The notes under the pieces are model-generated. The model was given only the letters and a program-made list of their open reading frames with translations, was not told the origin of the DNA and did no database searches. Below, one piece after another: positions 51,467 to 59,069 of a DNA stretch of 64,000 bases; positions within the stretch are counted from its first letter, which is position 1, and every line of letters begins with the position of its first letter. The position numbers were made by a program, and so were the translations under genes. The stretch is from Chloroflexota bacterium (lineage in GTDB: Bacteria; Chloroflexota; Anaerolineae; Anaerolineales; Villigracilaceae): contig JACRPQ010000004.1 in assembly GCA_016223135.1 (NCBI GenBank), positions 372,001-436,000 on the forward strand. The letters are read 5' to 3'.

Positions 51467-52522
51467 TTATCTGGTAATCATGCCTTGGATTTCTAGCGTG
51501 GAAAGAATCCTGCCATTGGTATCCATCAAGAAATTTTCCTCGGTATAGGGTTTGTTGACAGATGTTCGATGCAAATAAAAACTTTCTTTATTATTCCAGG
51601 CGGTAGCGACAAAGTGATACGTTGGATCGCCGGTGAGTTGCTTGAGGGTGCCTGTCTTCCAATCAAGAAGGTACACATTGAGCATATGATTTTGGTCCGC
51701 GCCATCGATGAGAAGGGAATTGCCATCTCTTGGGAGTAATACGGTATGAAATTCCCAAACTGCATCTTGTGTTTGGCTATCTAAAATCTTTGCAGATGTT
51801 TTTGATACCATGTCATAGATGTACACTGCAAAAGGCGCTCTTTGTCCCTGTTCACTGACAATGGAACAAGAATAAACTATTTTTGTTCCATCACTGCTTA
51901 TATCTTGGAAGGCAATGATGCTGTTGATGTTGACATGGCAAATCTCATCTGTATTCTTTTCATTGAGGAGAACATCGATTTGTCCGTTCGAAGTATCAAT
52001 AACACAAACAGCCATACTGGGCTGCTGACTATTAGCGCAGGACATGAAGAGCTTTTTGCCGTCAGGTGACCACTTGATGTTGCCTTCCGCGCTGCCAATA
52101 ACGTCTTTGTTCAGGGCAAATGTTGTCCGAGTTTCAATGTTTTGAATGTAGATGAAATTATCTTTGAAATAGGCAAATTGGGTTTGATCTGGCGAGAGAC
52201 TTGCCATCTCGATGGGGGAATCTTTGCCTGAGAATAAAAGTAGAGATACCAAGCCGTCTAGTGTGGAAAGGTAGTAATCACGCTGATCGATGATCAAAAA
52301 CTTTTCGTTGATCGTTGAATTGCTTGTTGATGTGTCACTGATTGGGGATGGAGCAATTGTTGCAGTCATGGTATTGACCGCCGTTGCTGTTATTATCGAA
52401 TCAATGCTTGTTTCTGTTTCCTTAATGACTGGCTGTGTAGTGGCAGTAGCATACCGATTCGTGCAACTTGCTAGCAGAAAAAGTCCTGCTAACAAAATTT
52501 TATAAAAAGTATTCCGTGTCAT
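51467..52522 (-). CDS. lipoprotein with TolB/WD40-like beta-propeller
   Basis: Protein of 351 aa beginning MTRNTFYKILLAGLFLLASC, with lipobox LLASC and Cys20. A Ser/Thr-rich linker (about 21-75) leads to blades of the type MASLSPDQTQFAYFKDNFIYIQNI, IKWSPDGKKLFMSCANSQQPS and DISSDGTKIVYSCSIVSEQGQ, with SPDG/SSDG turns as in TolB-like propellers. It should be anchored outside the cytoplasmic membrane. Codon use and base composition are more AT-rich than the flanking metabolic genes. Function unknown. Confidence 0.8.
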   Translation of the reverse strand: MTRNTFYKILLAGLFLLASCTNRYATATTQPVIKETETSIDSIITATAVNTMTATIAPSPISDTSTSNSTINEKFLIIDQRDYYLSTLDGLVSLLLFSGKDSPIEMASLSPDQTQFAYFKDNFIYIQNIETRTTFALNKDVIGSAEGNIKWSPDGKKLFMSCANSQQPSMAVCVIDTSNGQIDVLLNEKNTDEICHVNINSIIAFQDISSDGTKIVYSCSIVSEQGQRAPFAVYIYDMVSKTSAKILDSQTQDAVWEFHTVLLPRDGNSLLIDGADQNHMLNVYLLDWKTGTLKQLTGDPTYHFVATAWNNKESFYLHRTSVNKPYTEENFLMDTNGRILSTLEIQGMITR

Positions 52523-52542
52523 TATTTTCACAATTCCTATTA

Positions 52543-52579
52543 AACTTCAAGTCTCCTCATATTGAAGAGACTTGAAGTT
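52543..52579 (-). terminator. rho-independent terminator after the secreted paralogues
   Basis: Perfect 13-bp stem AACTTCAAGTCTC with its complement around 11 bases. Read on the minus strand it is followed by TTTAATAGG. It also lies just before the lipoprotein start. Confidence 0.7.
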
Positions 52580-52587
52580 AGTTCATT

Positions 52588-53097
52588 TCAAGGGACAGTA
52601 GTGTATTCCATACTATCCCAAAGTACTTTCTTGCCGCAGGACCATCCTGTACAATCGTTGTTGAGAGTTAAATATCCGCCGCTATTTGTTAAGTAATTGT
52701 CAGAAAAGCCAAGGTAAACCCATTTGCCTTTGTTAACAACGTTCGCCTGATTTACAGTAACGTTCCAGGTTCCTACAGCTCCAATATCCGTCCATTTATA
52801 CTTGGCTACTGATTCGCCGATTGTTGGGTCATAAGCCCAAATGCCATACGTATGCACTCCTGTATAAGCCCATCGGAGCCAACTTACGCCAGTAGTAGTG
52901 CCTAATTTATAACGGCAAGATCCGCCTACGCAAGCAGAACTGAAAAGGCTAGTAGGAGAAGTCGTGTTTCCGCTGACGTAATAGAGTGTGTTCTCTGAGA
53001 TGAGATATGGACCGAGAGCTTTGGCGGAAAATGTGATGGATGTAGCAGTAAGTATCGCAATAAAAATAGAAACAGTAAATCTTTTTAGTTTGTTCAC
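52588..53097 (-). CDS. small secreted protein of unknown family, paralogue A (169 aa)
   Basis: GTG start at 53097 with an AGGA site 8 bases upstream; longer in-frame starts lack one. A signal peptide (KLKRFTVSIFIAILTATSITFSAKA) leads to a domain with two C-x4-C pairs: CVGGSC and CTGWSC. AYTGVHTYGIWAYDPTIGESVAKY and WVYLGFSDNYLTNSGGYLTL are strongly shared with the next gene. I do not recognise the family. The cysteine pairs probably form disulfides outside the cell, and the aromatic-rich beta pattern suggests a binding role. Confidence 0.75.
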   Translation of the reverse strand: MNKLKRFTVSIFIAILTATSITFSAKALGPYLISENTLYYVSGNTTSPTSLFSSACVGGSCRYKLGTTTGVSWLRWAYTGVHTYGIWAYDPTIGESVAKYKWTDIGAVGTWNVTVNQANVVNKGKWVYLGFSDNYLTNSGGYLTLNNDCTGWSCGKKVLWDSMEYTTVP

Positions 53098-53136
53098 GGT
53101 CAATGTCCTGTTTATTACCAAAGCAGATTGTTTGAT

Positions 53137-53640
53137 TTACGGATTGGTATTATAGCGGATACTATCCCAGAGTACTTTTTTGCCGCATGTCCAGCCGGTA
53201 CAGTCATTGTAGAGGGTCAAATATCCACCTGTATTTTGTGATACATAGTCAGAAAAGCCAATATAAACCCATGTACCTTTGTTGGCAACATTGGCTCGGT
53301 TTACTGTGACACCCCATCCGTTTATATCTCTCCATGTATACTTCGCTACGGATTCTCCTATTATGGGATCATAAGCCCATATTTGGTAAGTGTGTGCTGT
53401 GGTATATGCCCAACGGTATCCGCTTATGGTAGTAGTGGAGCCCAACTTATAAGCGCAATAACCGCCTTTGCAGGCAGAATTGGTAAGAGTAGCAGGCAAG
53501 CCACTAGATCCGTTGACATACCATAGTGTATCCTCTGTTATGGTGTAGGGGCCGCTTACCGCCTGCGCTACAAAAGTAATTGAAAGTGCAGTCAGTAAGG
53601 CGATGACTATGGAAATGGAAAACCGTTTTGTTGTGTCCAT
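53137..53640 (-). CDS. small secreted protein of unknown family, paralogue B (167 aa)
   Basis: Begins MDTTKRFSISIVIALLTALS, a signal peptide cut after about residue 28. It has the same two cysteine pairs as its neighbour (CKGGYC and CTGWTC), the block YDPIIGESVAKYTWRDI, and the C-terminal GKKVLWDSIRYNTNP. By eye about 60 percent of mature positions match paralogue A, so the two arose by tandem duplication. They are 39 bp apart on the same strand and share the low-GC character of the block. Confidence 0.78.
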   Translation of the reverse strand: MDTTKRFSISIVIALLTALSITFVAQAVSGPYTITEDTLWYVNGSSGLPATLTNSACKGGYCAYKLGSTTTISGYRWAYTTAHTYQIWAYDPIIGESVAKYTWRDINGWGVTVNRANVANKGTWVYIGFSDYVSQNTGGYLTLYNDCTGWTCGKKVLWDSIRYNTNP

Positions 53641-53679
53641 TGAATTTATCTCTTTGCTGAGTTGATAGTTTACTGATTT

Positions 53680-53773
53680 TCAGTACTTCACGAAAGAACG
53701 TATTTGGTGGTCTCTACCACGCACATTTACGCTAGAGAGCGCAAATTACGCGGGGTTTTCTGTGATCTACTGA
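53680..53773. mobile_element. paired-hairpin element with TCAGTACTTCACGAAA terminal inverted repeats
   Basis: The left end TCAGTACTTCACGAAA (53680-53695) is inverted at the right end with one extra base. Hairpins: GTGGT around CTCT (53707-53720) and TTT-CGCT around AGAG (53726-53745, one mismatch). It is an inverted homologue of the element at 61595-61686. Its right end contains the TAG stop of the adjacent gene. TACTGATTTTC occurs at both borders (53671 and 53768). Confidence 0.7.
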
Positions 53774-54552
53774 TTTTCTGACAGGCGATACTTGGTTTTA
53801 TCAGGGGCTGAGAATTTCTGGTTGTCAATTTTCTTATTAAATTGAGCCCAGATAAACTCCATTTCCACAACTGTCTGTCCGCCCGACTCTTGGAAGTATT
53901 TGAGAATAATACCAGTATCCTGATCTATCCAGGCGATAACATGATCTGTCTCAGTCAGAAGGTCAACTTTCCAAGTAGGGCGTTCTGCAACGGTTTCTTC
54001 ACCCAGTAGTTGATATTTTGAGCCGGAGCGAGCCTGCGCAAACCACACGGGATATACGTACTCCATAATCGGATTCGATAACAGCATTTCAAATGGATGA
54101 TGATAAACCTCATCTTTTTTTACATCTGCTAACGATTGTGGAATAAAGTCAAGTTTCATGGCGAAGCCCGGGATATTACTTTCAGTGTAGGAAAGGTTTT
54201 TGTCGTCTATTTTGAAGATTTTTACCCCGTCGGAAACCCATTTGTTATTGGTTTTCACTTTGTCGTCAGATGCCTTAAAAGCGACATTTGCTTTCAACGG
54301 CTGTTCAACTTCAATTGTAATTAAGTCAATGTGCGGGTTATTATCCGTATCGTATTGTGTTAATTGCGCTTCACCTTGAAATGATGACCATTTCTGGTGA
54401 CTTTGCAATGTTTTTGTTAAAACCTTTTCGACATCGCCTGCGGCTTGAACGTTGGCTGCTTGTGGCAGATAGCCAAAGGCTTGAAGCGCTATTATGGCAA
54501 CTCCAAGTATGATTCCTCCCACAACTGAAGCCAACCAGTCTTTTTGTTTCAT
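53767..54552 (-). CDS. membrane-anchored LolA/RseB-like protein
   Basis: Protein of 261 aa beginning MKQKDWLASVVGGIILGVAI after an AAGGAG site. One N-terminal membrane span (about 10-30) leads to an extracytoplasmic domain that resembles the LolA/LppX/RseB half-barrel: WSSFQGEAQLTQYDTDNN, VEQPLKANVAFKASDDKV, LGEETVAERPTWKVDLLTETD and AWIDQDTGIILKYFQESGG. Such domains bind lipids or sense lipoproteins. The terminal stop codon falls within the end of a repeat element, so the last residues may have been set by its insertion. It lies just downstream of the response regulator gene. Confidence 0.75.
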   Translation of the reverse strand: MKQKDWLASVVGGIILGVAIIALQAFGYLPQAANVQAAGDVEKVLTKTLQSHQKWSSFQGEAQLTQYDTDNNPHIDLITIEVEQPLKANVAFKASDDKVKTNNKWVSDGVKIFKIDDKNLSYTESNIPGFAMKLDFIPQSLADVKKDEVYHHPFEMLLSNPIMEYVYPVWFAQARSGSKYQLLGEETVAERPTWKVDLLTETDHVIAWIDQDTGIILKYFQESGGQTVVEMEFIWAQFNKKIDNQKFSAPDKTKYRLSENQ

Positions 54553-54599
54553 GTCATTGTCTCCTTGGAAAACGAATGTGTTCACAGCAGGGCTGCATT

Positions 54600-55304
54600 C
54601 TATTCATCCTTCACAGGAACTTCAACAAGGGAATCCCCTAGTCTTTTTTTGATCCAGGGGTCATCAGGCTGATGGGTGTACATCCAAACAATGGCTTCCT
54701 CACGGGAGGTTAAATCCAACTTCTTCAAAATATTGGTGATATGAAATTCCACCGTTTTGATGGAAATAGCCAGCGATTTGGCTGTTGTTTTATTATCTTC
54801 TCCTGAGGCTAGATGCTGCAACACTTCCCGTTCCCGTGCTGACAGGTTCTCCCACCTGGCTTCGACATCCTGTTTCCATTTTTGCGCTCTTTCGACCTGT
54901 TCTTCAGTAAAAAGAGGCGTTCCATTTGCCGCATTGCGGATGGATTGAATCAATCGCTCCGCTTTTTCGTTTTTTAGTAGAAATCCCACCATGCCGGAAT
55001 CAATGGTTTCCGACAGATAGGCATCATGGTTATGGGCAGTGAGAACCAAGGCGGTGGTTTGCGGGTAATTTTCCCGTATCCATTTTTCAAGATTGTATGC
55101 GCCGGGACCCGGCATTTGGTAATCCAACAAAAGGATTTTCGGGAGAAGTTTGGGAACCAATTCCTGAACTTCAAAACCGTCCTGCGCTTCACCGACGACT
55201 TCAAAATCCTCTACCTGTGAAAGAATGGCTCGAATCCCTGCACGTGCCAGGGGTTCGTCGTCTGCGATGAGAATTGTGATAGTTTTCATTGATTTGGCTG
55301 ACAT
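54600..55304 (-). CDS. NarL/FixJ-family response regulator, orphan
   Basis: Protein of 234 aa with ITILIADDEPLARAGIRAIL, phosphoacceptor Asp in KILLLDYQMPG, Thr/Ala switch in ALVLTAHNHDAYL, Lys in GFLLKNEKAERL, and a C-terminal LuxR helix-turn-helix (LSAREREVLQHLASGEDNKTTAKSLAISIKTVEFHITNILKKL). A GAGGAG site precedes ATG 55304. No histidine kinase is adjacent. The genes downstream on the same strand encode only secreted or membrane-anchored proteins, which may be its targets. Confidence 0.92.
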   Translation of the reverse strand: MSAKSMKTITILIADDEPLARAGIRAILSQVEDFEVVGEAQDGFEVQELVPKLLPKILLLDYQMPGPGAYNLEKWIRENYPQTTALVLTAHNHDAYLSETIDSGMVGFLLKNEKAERLIQSIRNAANGTPLFTEEQVERAQKWKQDVEARWENLSAREREVLQHLASGEDNKTTAKSLAISIKTVEFHITNILKKLDLTSREEAIVWMYTHQPDDPWIKKRLGDSLVEVPVKDE

Positions 55305-55489
55305 CTAAACTCCTCTCACATTGTCTCAATATGCTATCACTGTTTTTTTTGTGTGTGTCAAGACAACATTTGTGAATTGCAATAAGCTAACTCCTTCAAA
55401 GCTTGTTTTGTTCCCTTTATCATAAGGAGACCGACTGATCGCTCCTGTTTTTTTTTGTCCTGAATTGCCGTTACAATTATGCCCATCCC

Positions 55490-56008
55490 ATGGACCAGCT
55501 TCTTCAACTTTTCTGGATCTTCCTCAAGGTTAACCTGCTCAGCACCTCGGGACCGGCTTCGGTCGGTTTGCTGTATCACGAAACGGTAGGGAAAATGGTG
55601 ACAGAGGGACAGTTCGTGCAGGCGGTGGGACTTTCGTCCGTGCTGCCCGGCAGCGACGCGCTCCAGCTTGCCATGTACATCGGCTATGCGGTGGCGGGAG
55701 TCCCCGGCGGGCTGGTCGCGCTGATTGCCTCGATCCTGCCGCCAACGGTCATCATCCTCGGCGTGACAATGATCCTGCATCGCCTGCGGCGTCAGGCGTG
55801 GATCAGCAATTTTGTGGATGGTCTTGCCCCCGCCATTTCGGTGCTTATGCTCTTTACGGCTTGGAAAATCTTTGAAAAGGGCGGCTCCACCGGCTGGGAG
55901 GGCTGGGCAATTGGCGTCATCAGCCTGGCTGCCATGCTGTCCGATAAAATCCCCGAACGAATTGTCATCGTCATTGCTGGGATTGTGGGCGTGCTTTTTC
56001 TTTCATGA
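55490..56008 (+). CDS. chrA: chromate transporter family, short subunit 1
   Basis: Protein of 172 aa with about five spans. LLQLFWIFLKVNLLSTSGPASVGLLYHE and VGLSSVLPGSDALQLAMYIGYAVAGVPGG are the CHR-family blocks, including the PGSDALQ/PG variant of the conserved PGP. It is one half of a split ChrA; the two halves are predicted to insert in opposite orientations and work together. Members export chromate in some bacteria and their role is unknown in many others. It overlaps subunit 2 by 4 bp (ATGA). Confidence 0.85.
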   Translation: MDQLLQLFWIFLKVNLLSTSGPASVGLLYHETVGKMVTEGQFVQAVGLSSVLPGSDALQLAMYIGYAVAGVPGGLVALIASILPPTVIILGVTMILHRLRRQAWISNFVDGLAPAISVLMLFTAWKIFEKGGSTGWEGWAIGVISLAAMLSDKIPERIVIVIAGIVGVLFLS

Positions 56009-56547
56009 AACCATCGAAGTTTGTCATCTGGGTCAGGTTGTTGTGGATGTTCTTGAAAGTGAACGTCCTCTCGCCTTCTGGGCCCGCCTCCATTGGTTTG
56101 TTGTATAAAGAAGCCGTCGGCAAAATCATGACGGAGGAGCGCTTCGTGGAAGCCGTGGGTTTTTCGAATTTTTTGCCGGGCAGCGAGGCGTTGAAGCTTG
56201 CCATGTTTGTCGGTTTTGCGGCAGGCGGCGTGCCGGGCGTTTTCACCGCTCTGTTGGGGGCAATCATCCCGCCGACGTTGTTGATGCTCATTGTTTCCGC
56301 CTTTCTCCAGCAATTTCAACATGAGAACTGGCTTCAGGGGTTCGTGGCAGGGATGAGCCCGGCAGTGGCGGCGCTGATTGTGGTAGTGGCGTGGCAGTTG
56401 TTCCGCACGAGTTCGAGAAAAAAGACCGATCACCGCGTCGTCCTGATTGCCCTGCTGAGCGCGGCAGCGTTTTGGCTTGAGATTCCCTCTCCTCTGGTGT
56501 TGGTGGGCGCGGGAGTGCTGGGCATCATCCTGTTTGGACGGAGATAA
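56005..56547 (+). CDS. chrA: chromate transporter family, short subunit 2
   Basis: Protein of 180 aa, parallel to subunit 1: LLWMFLKVNVLSPSGPASIGLLYKE, VGFSNFLPGSEALKLAMFVGFAAGGVPG, then three further spans (LLGAIIPPTLLMLIVSAFL, FVAGMSPAVAALIVVVAWQLF, SPLVLVGAGVLGIILFG). It has arisen by duplication of the same half-size gene. Five bp separate it from the universal stress protein gene, so all three genes are probably one operon. Confidence 0.85.
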   Translation: MKPSKFVIWVRLLWMFLKVNVLSPSGPASIGLLYKEAVGKIMTEERFVEAVGFSNFLPGSEALKLAMFVGFAAGGVPGVFTALLGAIIPPTLLMLIVSAFLQQFQHENWLQGFVAGMSPAVAALIVVVAWQLFRTSSRKKTDHRVVLIALLSAAAFWLEIPSPLVLVGAGVLGIILFGRR

Positions 56548-56552
56548 GCATC

Positions 56553-57404
56553 ATGGCGGAGATTTTGATTGCGACGAACGGATATAAAGAAACACGCAAC
56601 GCCATCGAGTATGGGATATGGCTGGCGCGCACGCTGCGGACAAAGGTCACGCTTCTGGGTGTGACCGAGAAGCTGAGTCCCGCCGCGATAGACGATCACC
56701 ACCCTTTGGAGGACATCTTTGAAGAAGCCGTCGGGTTGTTTCAGGAACGGGGCGTGGAATACCGGCTCGAGGTCCAGAATGGGGAGGCGGAGCAGGTGAT
56801 TCCACAGAAGGCGAACAGCGGTGATTTCATCGTGGTGGTCAGTCCGCTGGGGCGTCCGTCCCTCCGCCGCTGGTTGACCGGACGTTCCATCCGTCCGTTG
56901 ATGGAGCGGGTGCGTGTGCCTATTCTGTACGTGCCGCAGATGCGTCTGCCGGTGAGGAAGATGCTGGTGAGCATTGGCGGGCTAGAATATGCCGAGTCGG
57001 CGGAAAGCCTCGCATTTCAGATTGGAACTGCCTGCCAGGCGGATGCGGCGATTTTGCACGTCATCCCGCCGACGGATTTGGATTATCCAAGTGCGCGTGA
57101 GGTGCGGGCGCACGCGAAGGACTTGTTGGAAACGGATACTTTGCCGGGACGCAGTTTGCGGAAGGGGCTGGAACTGGCGCAGAAGGCTGGCTTAAATGCC
57201 CGCGCGGTGATACGCCAAGGCGATGTGGTGGAACAGATTTTGGCGGAGATCAAAGAGGGAAATTACGATTTGGTGTGCATGGGTTCGCCTTATAGCGCCC
57301 ATTCCCTGCGGCAACTGTATGCCCCCAATGTGACTGCCGAGGTGGCGGAAGCGGGTCTTTGCCCCGTGTTGACGGCTAGGTATAAGCCTGTGGGACGAGA
57401 TTAA
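56553..57404 (+). CDS. tandem universal stress protein
   Basis: Protein of 283 aa with two UspA-type domains. The first (1-135) starts MAEILIATNGYKETRNAIEY and ends ILYVPQ. The second (about 138-283) has KMLVSIGGLEYAESAESLAFQIG, ILHVIPPTD and the ATP-type loop VCMGSPYSAHSLRQL. The C-terminal GxxG-9x-GS motif is degenerate, so ATP binding is uncertain. It probably serves in stress survival; its operon with the CHR pair suggests an envelope or oxyanion stress link. Its stop codon lies in a perfect palindrome shared with the next gene. Confidence 0.85.
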   Translation: MAEILIATNGYKETRNAIEYGIWLARTLRTKVTLLGVTEKLSPAAIDDHHPLEDIFEEAVGLFQERGVEYRLEVQNGEAEQVIPQKANSGDFIVVVSPLGRPSLRRWLTGRSIRPLMERVRVPILYVPQMRLPVRKMLVSIGGLEYAESAESLAFQIGTACQADAAILHVIPPTDLDYPSAREVRAHAKDLLETDTLPGRSLRKGLELAQKAGLNARAVIRQGDVVEQILAEIKEGNYDLVCMGSPYSAHSLRQLYAPNVTAEVAEAGLCPVLTARYKPVGRD

Positions 57405-57412
57405 TCTCGTCC
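57393..57412. repeat. 20-bp perfect palindrome carrying stop codons of convergent genes
   Basis: GGACGAGATT followed by its exact complement. The TAA stop of the universal stress gene is at its centre and the TAG of the convergent gene begins at its edge. It may act as a two-way terminator. Confidence 0.6.
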
Positions 57413-58134
57413 TACACGCCGGGCGTGTATTTGTTTTCCCATTCAACGATGGCGGCGCGGATGGCGGCTTTGACCGCTTCGTCGGGAACTTCGTCCACGC
57501 TCTCGTATTTATCGATGCCCACATAGACGAGCACGCCGCCCGTGGCGGATTCCATCAGGATAATGCCGGGCGAGGCAAGCGGCGTGCCGGCAATGCGCGC
57601 TTGAAGGATGGCGTTGACTTGTCCCACGATGGAGGTGGGAGCGGGCTCGGGTTCAGCCGCTTTTTTGAGGGGAGCAGGCGCCGGGCGGGAAGGCTGGGGA
57701 GACGGCGGAGGCGGGGCAGAGGCAGGGGGCGGCGCAACAGGCTGCGGCGGGGCGGGAGGCGGGGGCGCGGCGGCGGGTTTCCCTTCCAGCCAGGGACGGA
57801 TGGCATTCAGGATTTCAATCAGGCGTTTGCGCTGTGCAAGGGTGATGGCGGAGGTGTTCACGCGCGCGCCATCGAGGTCAAGGGTGAGCGCGCCGTTCTC
57901 GTTTTTGATTCGCATCAAGCCGGGGTCGTCAGGCGCGGCGAGGGTTTCCGATGTCAGTCTGTCCTTTTCGAGTTCGAGGCGTTTTTCTGCCGCTTGAATG
58001 GCGGCGCGGGCGGAGTCCTCGGCTTCTTTGATTTTTTTGGAAGTGCGCAGGTTGGAATCGAAAAAGCCAATTGCCCACCCCACAAGCAGGGCAAGCAGCG
58101 GAATCAAAATGGGGGAGAGGTTCAAGTCTTCCAT
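57412..58134 (-). CDS. single-span membrane protein with coiled coil and proline-rich linker, unknown function
   Basis: Protein of 240 aa. One N-terminal span (LSPILIPLLALLVGWAIGFF) is followed by a charged helix (KKIKEAEDSARAAIQAAEKRLELEKDRL, likely coiled coil), a small domain with ALTLDLDGARVNTSAITLAQRKRLIEILNAIRPWLE, a Pro/Ala linker (about 120-165) and a C-terminal domain (IVGQVNAILQARIAGTPLASPGI..GVLVYVGIDKYESVDEVPDEAVKAAIRAAI). I do not recognise it. It precedes nothing obvious; mutM ends 8 bp upstream on the same strand, so the two may be co-transcribed. Confidence 0.7.
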   Translation of the reverse strand: MEDLNLSPILIPLLALLVGWAIGFFDSNLRTSKKIKEAEDSARAAIQAAEKRLELEKDRLTSETLAAPDDPGLMRIKNENGALTLDLDGARVNTSAITLAQRKRLIEILNAIRPWLEGKPAAAPPPPAPPQPVAPPPASAPPPPSPQPSRPAPAPLKKAAEPEPAPTSIVGQVNAILQARIAGTPLASPGIILMESATGGVLVYVGIDKYESVDEVPDEAVKAAIRAAIVEWENKYTPGV

Positions 58135-58142
58135 CGGTTTGG

Positions 58143-58970
58143 TTATTTCAACACTTGGCAGTTTGGGCAGATATGCGTACCGCGCTGTCCGACTACGAAT
58201 TTCTGGATGAGAGCGCCGCAGACGAGGCAGGGCTTTCCTTCGCGGTCGTACACGCGGAAGTAGTTTTGGAATTCGCCGCCGCGATAGACCCAGTCTATGG
58301 AGGCGCCGTTGCGGCGGATGCCCTCGCGCAGGACGCTTTGGATCGCTTCATACAGCGCTTCAGCCTGCCGCCTCGAGACCGAATCGGAGAGCCTGAGCGG
58401 ATGCAGTTTGGCGAGGTGAAGCGCTTCGTCGGTGTAGATGTTGCCCAGCCCGGCGAGGAAGGTCTGGTCGAGGAGCAGGGGCTTGAGTTGACGGCGCTTG
58501 GCGTGCAGGGCGGTGTAGAGCCAGGCGGGGGTAAACTCTGCGCTGAGGGGTTCTGGTCCAAGTGCGCCGAGAATCTCCTGCGGGTCTGCAGTCAGCCACA
58601 CGCGCCCAAACTTGCGGGTATCGTTGAACGCCAGCGACTTGCCGCCCGATAATTTTAATATCAGGCGGTCATGGGGGGCTGGTTCGGTTGTACTATTTCG
58701 GAGGAGCAGGTCGCCGCTCATGCGCAGGTGGACTAAAAGGCTGAAGGCTTGCCCTGAGCCTGATCGAAGGGATGAAAGGTGAAGGATGAGATATTTTGCG
58801 CGGCGCGTGACTTCTTTGATTTGCTGTCCTTTGACCAGTTCCTTGAACTTTCGCGGCGAAGGGGCGGCAAGCGTGCGGTTCCAGCGCAGGTCGGCTTCGC
58901 GGATGGTCTTGCCGATTAACTGCGGTCTCAATGTACGGGCGATGGTTTCGACTTCGGGGAGTTCGGGCAT
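58143..58970 (-). CDS. mutM: formamidopyrimidine-DNA glycosylase
   Basis: Protein of 275 aa, usual Fpg length. The N-terminus PELPEVETIARTLRP carries the catalytic Pro2 and Glu3. LLLDQTFLAGLGNIYTDEALH and the C-terminal zinc finger (CLVCGALIQKFVVGQRGTHICPNC) with its QRGTH tip follow. It excises 8-oxoguanine and nicks the strand. Residues about 67-75 (LRSGSGQAF) come from a dispersed repeat and lengthen a beta-turn between KYLILHLS and LLVHLRMSG. The fold-critical residues are untouched. It fits the oxidative-defence content of the window (katG, oxyR, tpx). Confidence 0.94.
   Translation of the reverse strand: MPELPEVETIARTLRPQLIGKTIREADLRWNRTLAAPSPRKFKELVKGQQIKEVTRRAKYLILHLSSLRSGSGQAFSLLVHLRMSGDLLLRNSTTEPAPHDRLILKLSGGKSLAFNDTRKFGRVWLTADPQEILGALGPEPLSAEFTPAWLYTALHAKRRQLKPLLLDQTFLAGLGNIYTDEALHLAKLHPLRLSDSVSRRQAEALYEAIQSVLREGIRRNGASIDWVYRGGEFQNYFRVYDREGKPCLVCGALIQKFVVGQRGTHICPNCQVLK
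58746..58771 (-). repeat. in-frame GCCCTGAGC-type repeat inside mutM
   Basis: GGCTTGCCCTGAGCCTGATC followed by GAAGGG. A near-identical copy is intergenic at 35129-35153 upstream of secA. Confidence 0.8.
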
Positions 58971-58985
58971 AGGAGTTGACGGTAA

Positions 58986-59067
58986 ATAGTGATCAGTAAT
59001 CAGTAATCAGTAAACAGGTAATCAGCAATTCTGATCACTGATCACTGATAACTGCTCCCTGATAATT
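58986..59067. repeat. 7-bp tandem repeats in inverted halves between prs and mutM
   Basis: AGTGATC/AGTAATC/AGTAATC/AGTAAAC units on the left face inverted ATCACTG/ATAACTG units on the right, able to form a long hairpin just past the prs stop. Confidence 0.8.
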
Positions 59068-59069
59068 GC

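Noticed and set aside
55490-56547. Frameshifted full-length chrA
   Set aside because: Both halves have their own start, full CHR domain and a normal ATGA overlap, which is the known two-short-subunit arrangement rather than a broken gene.
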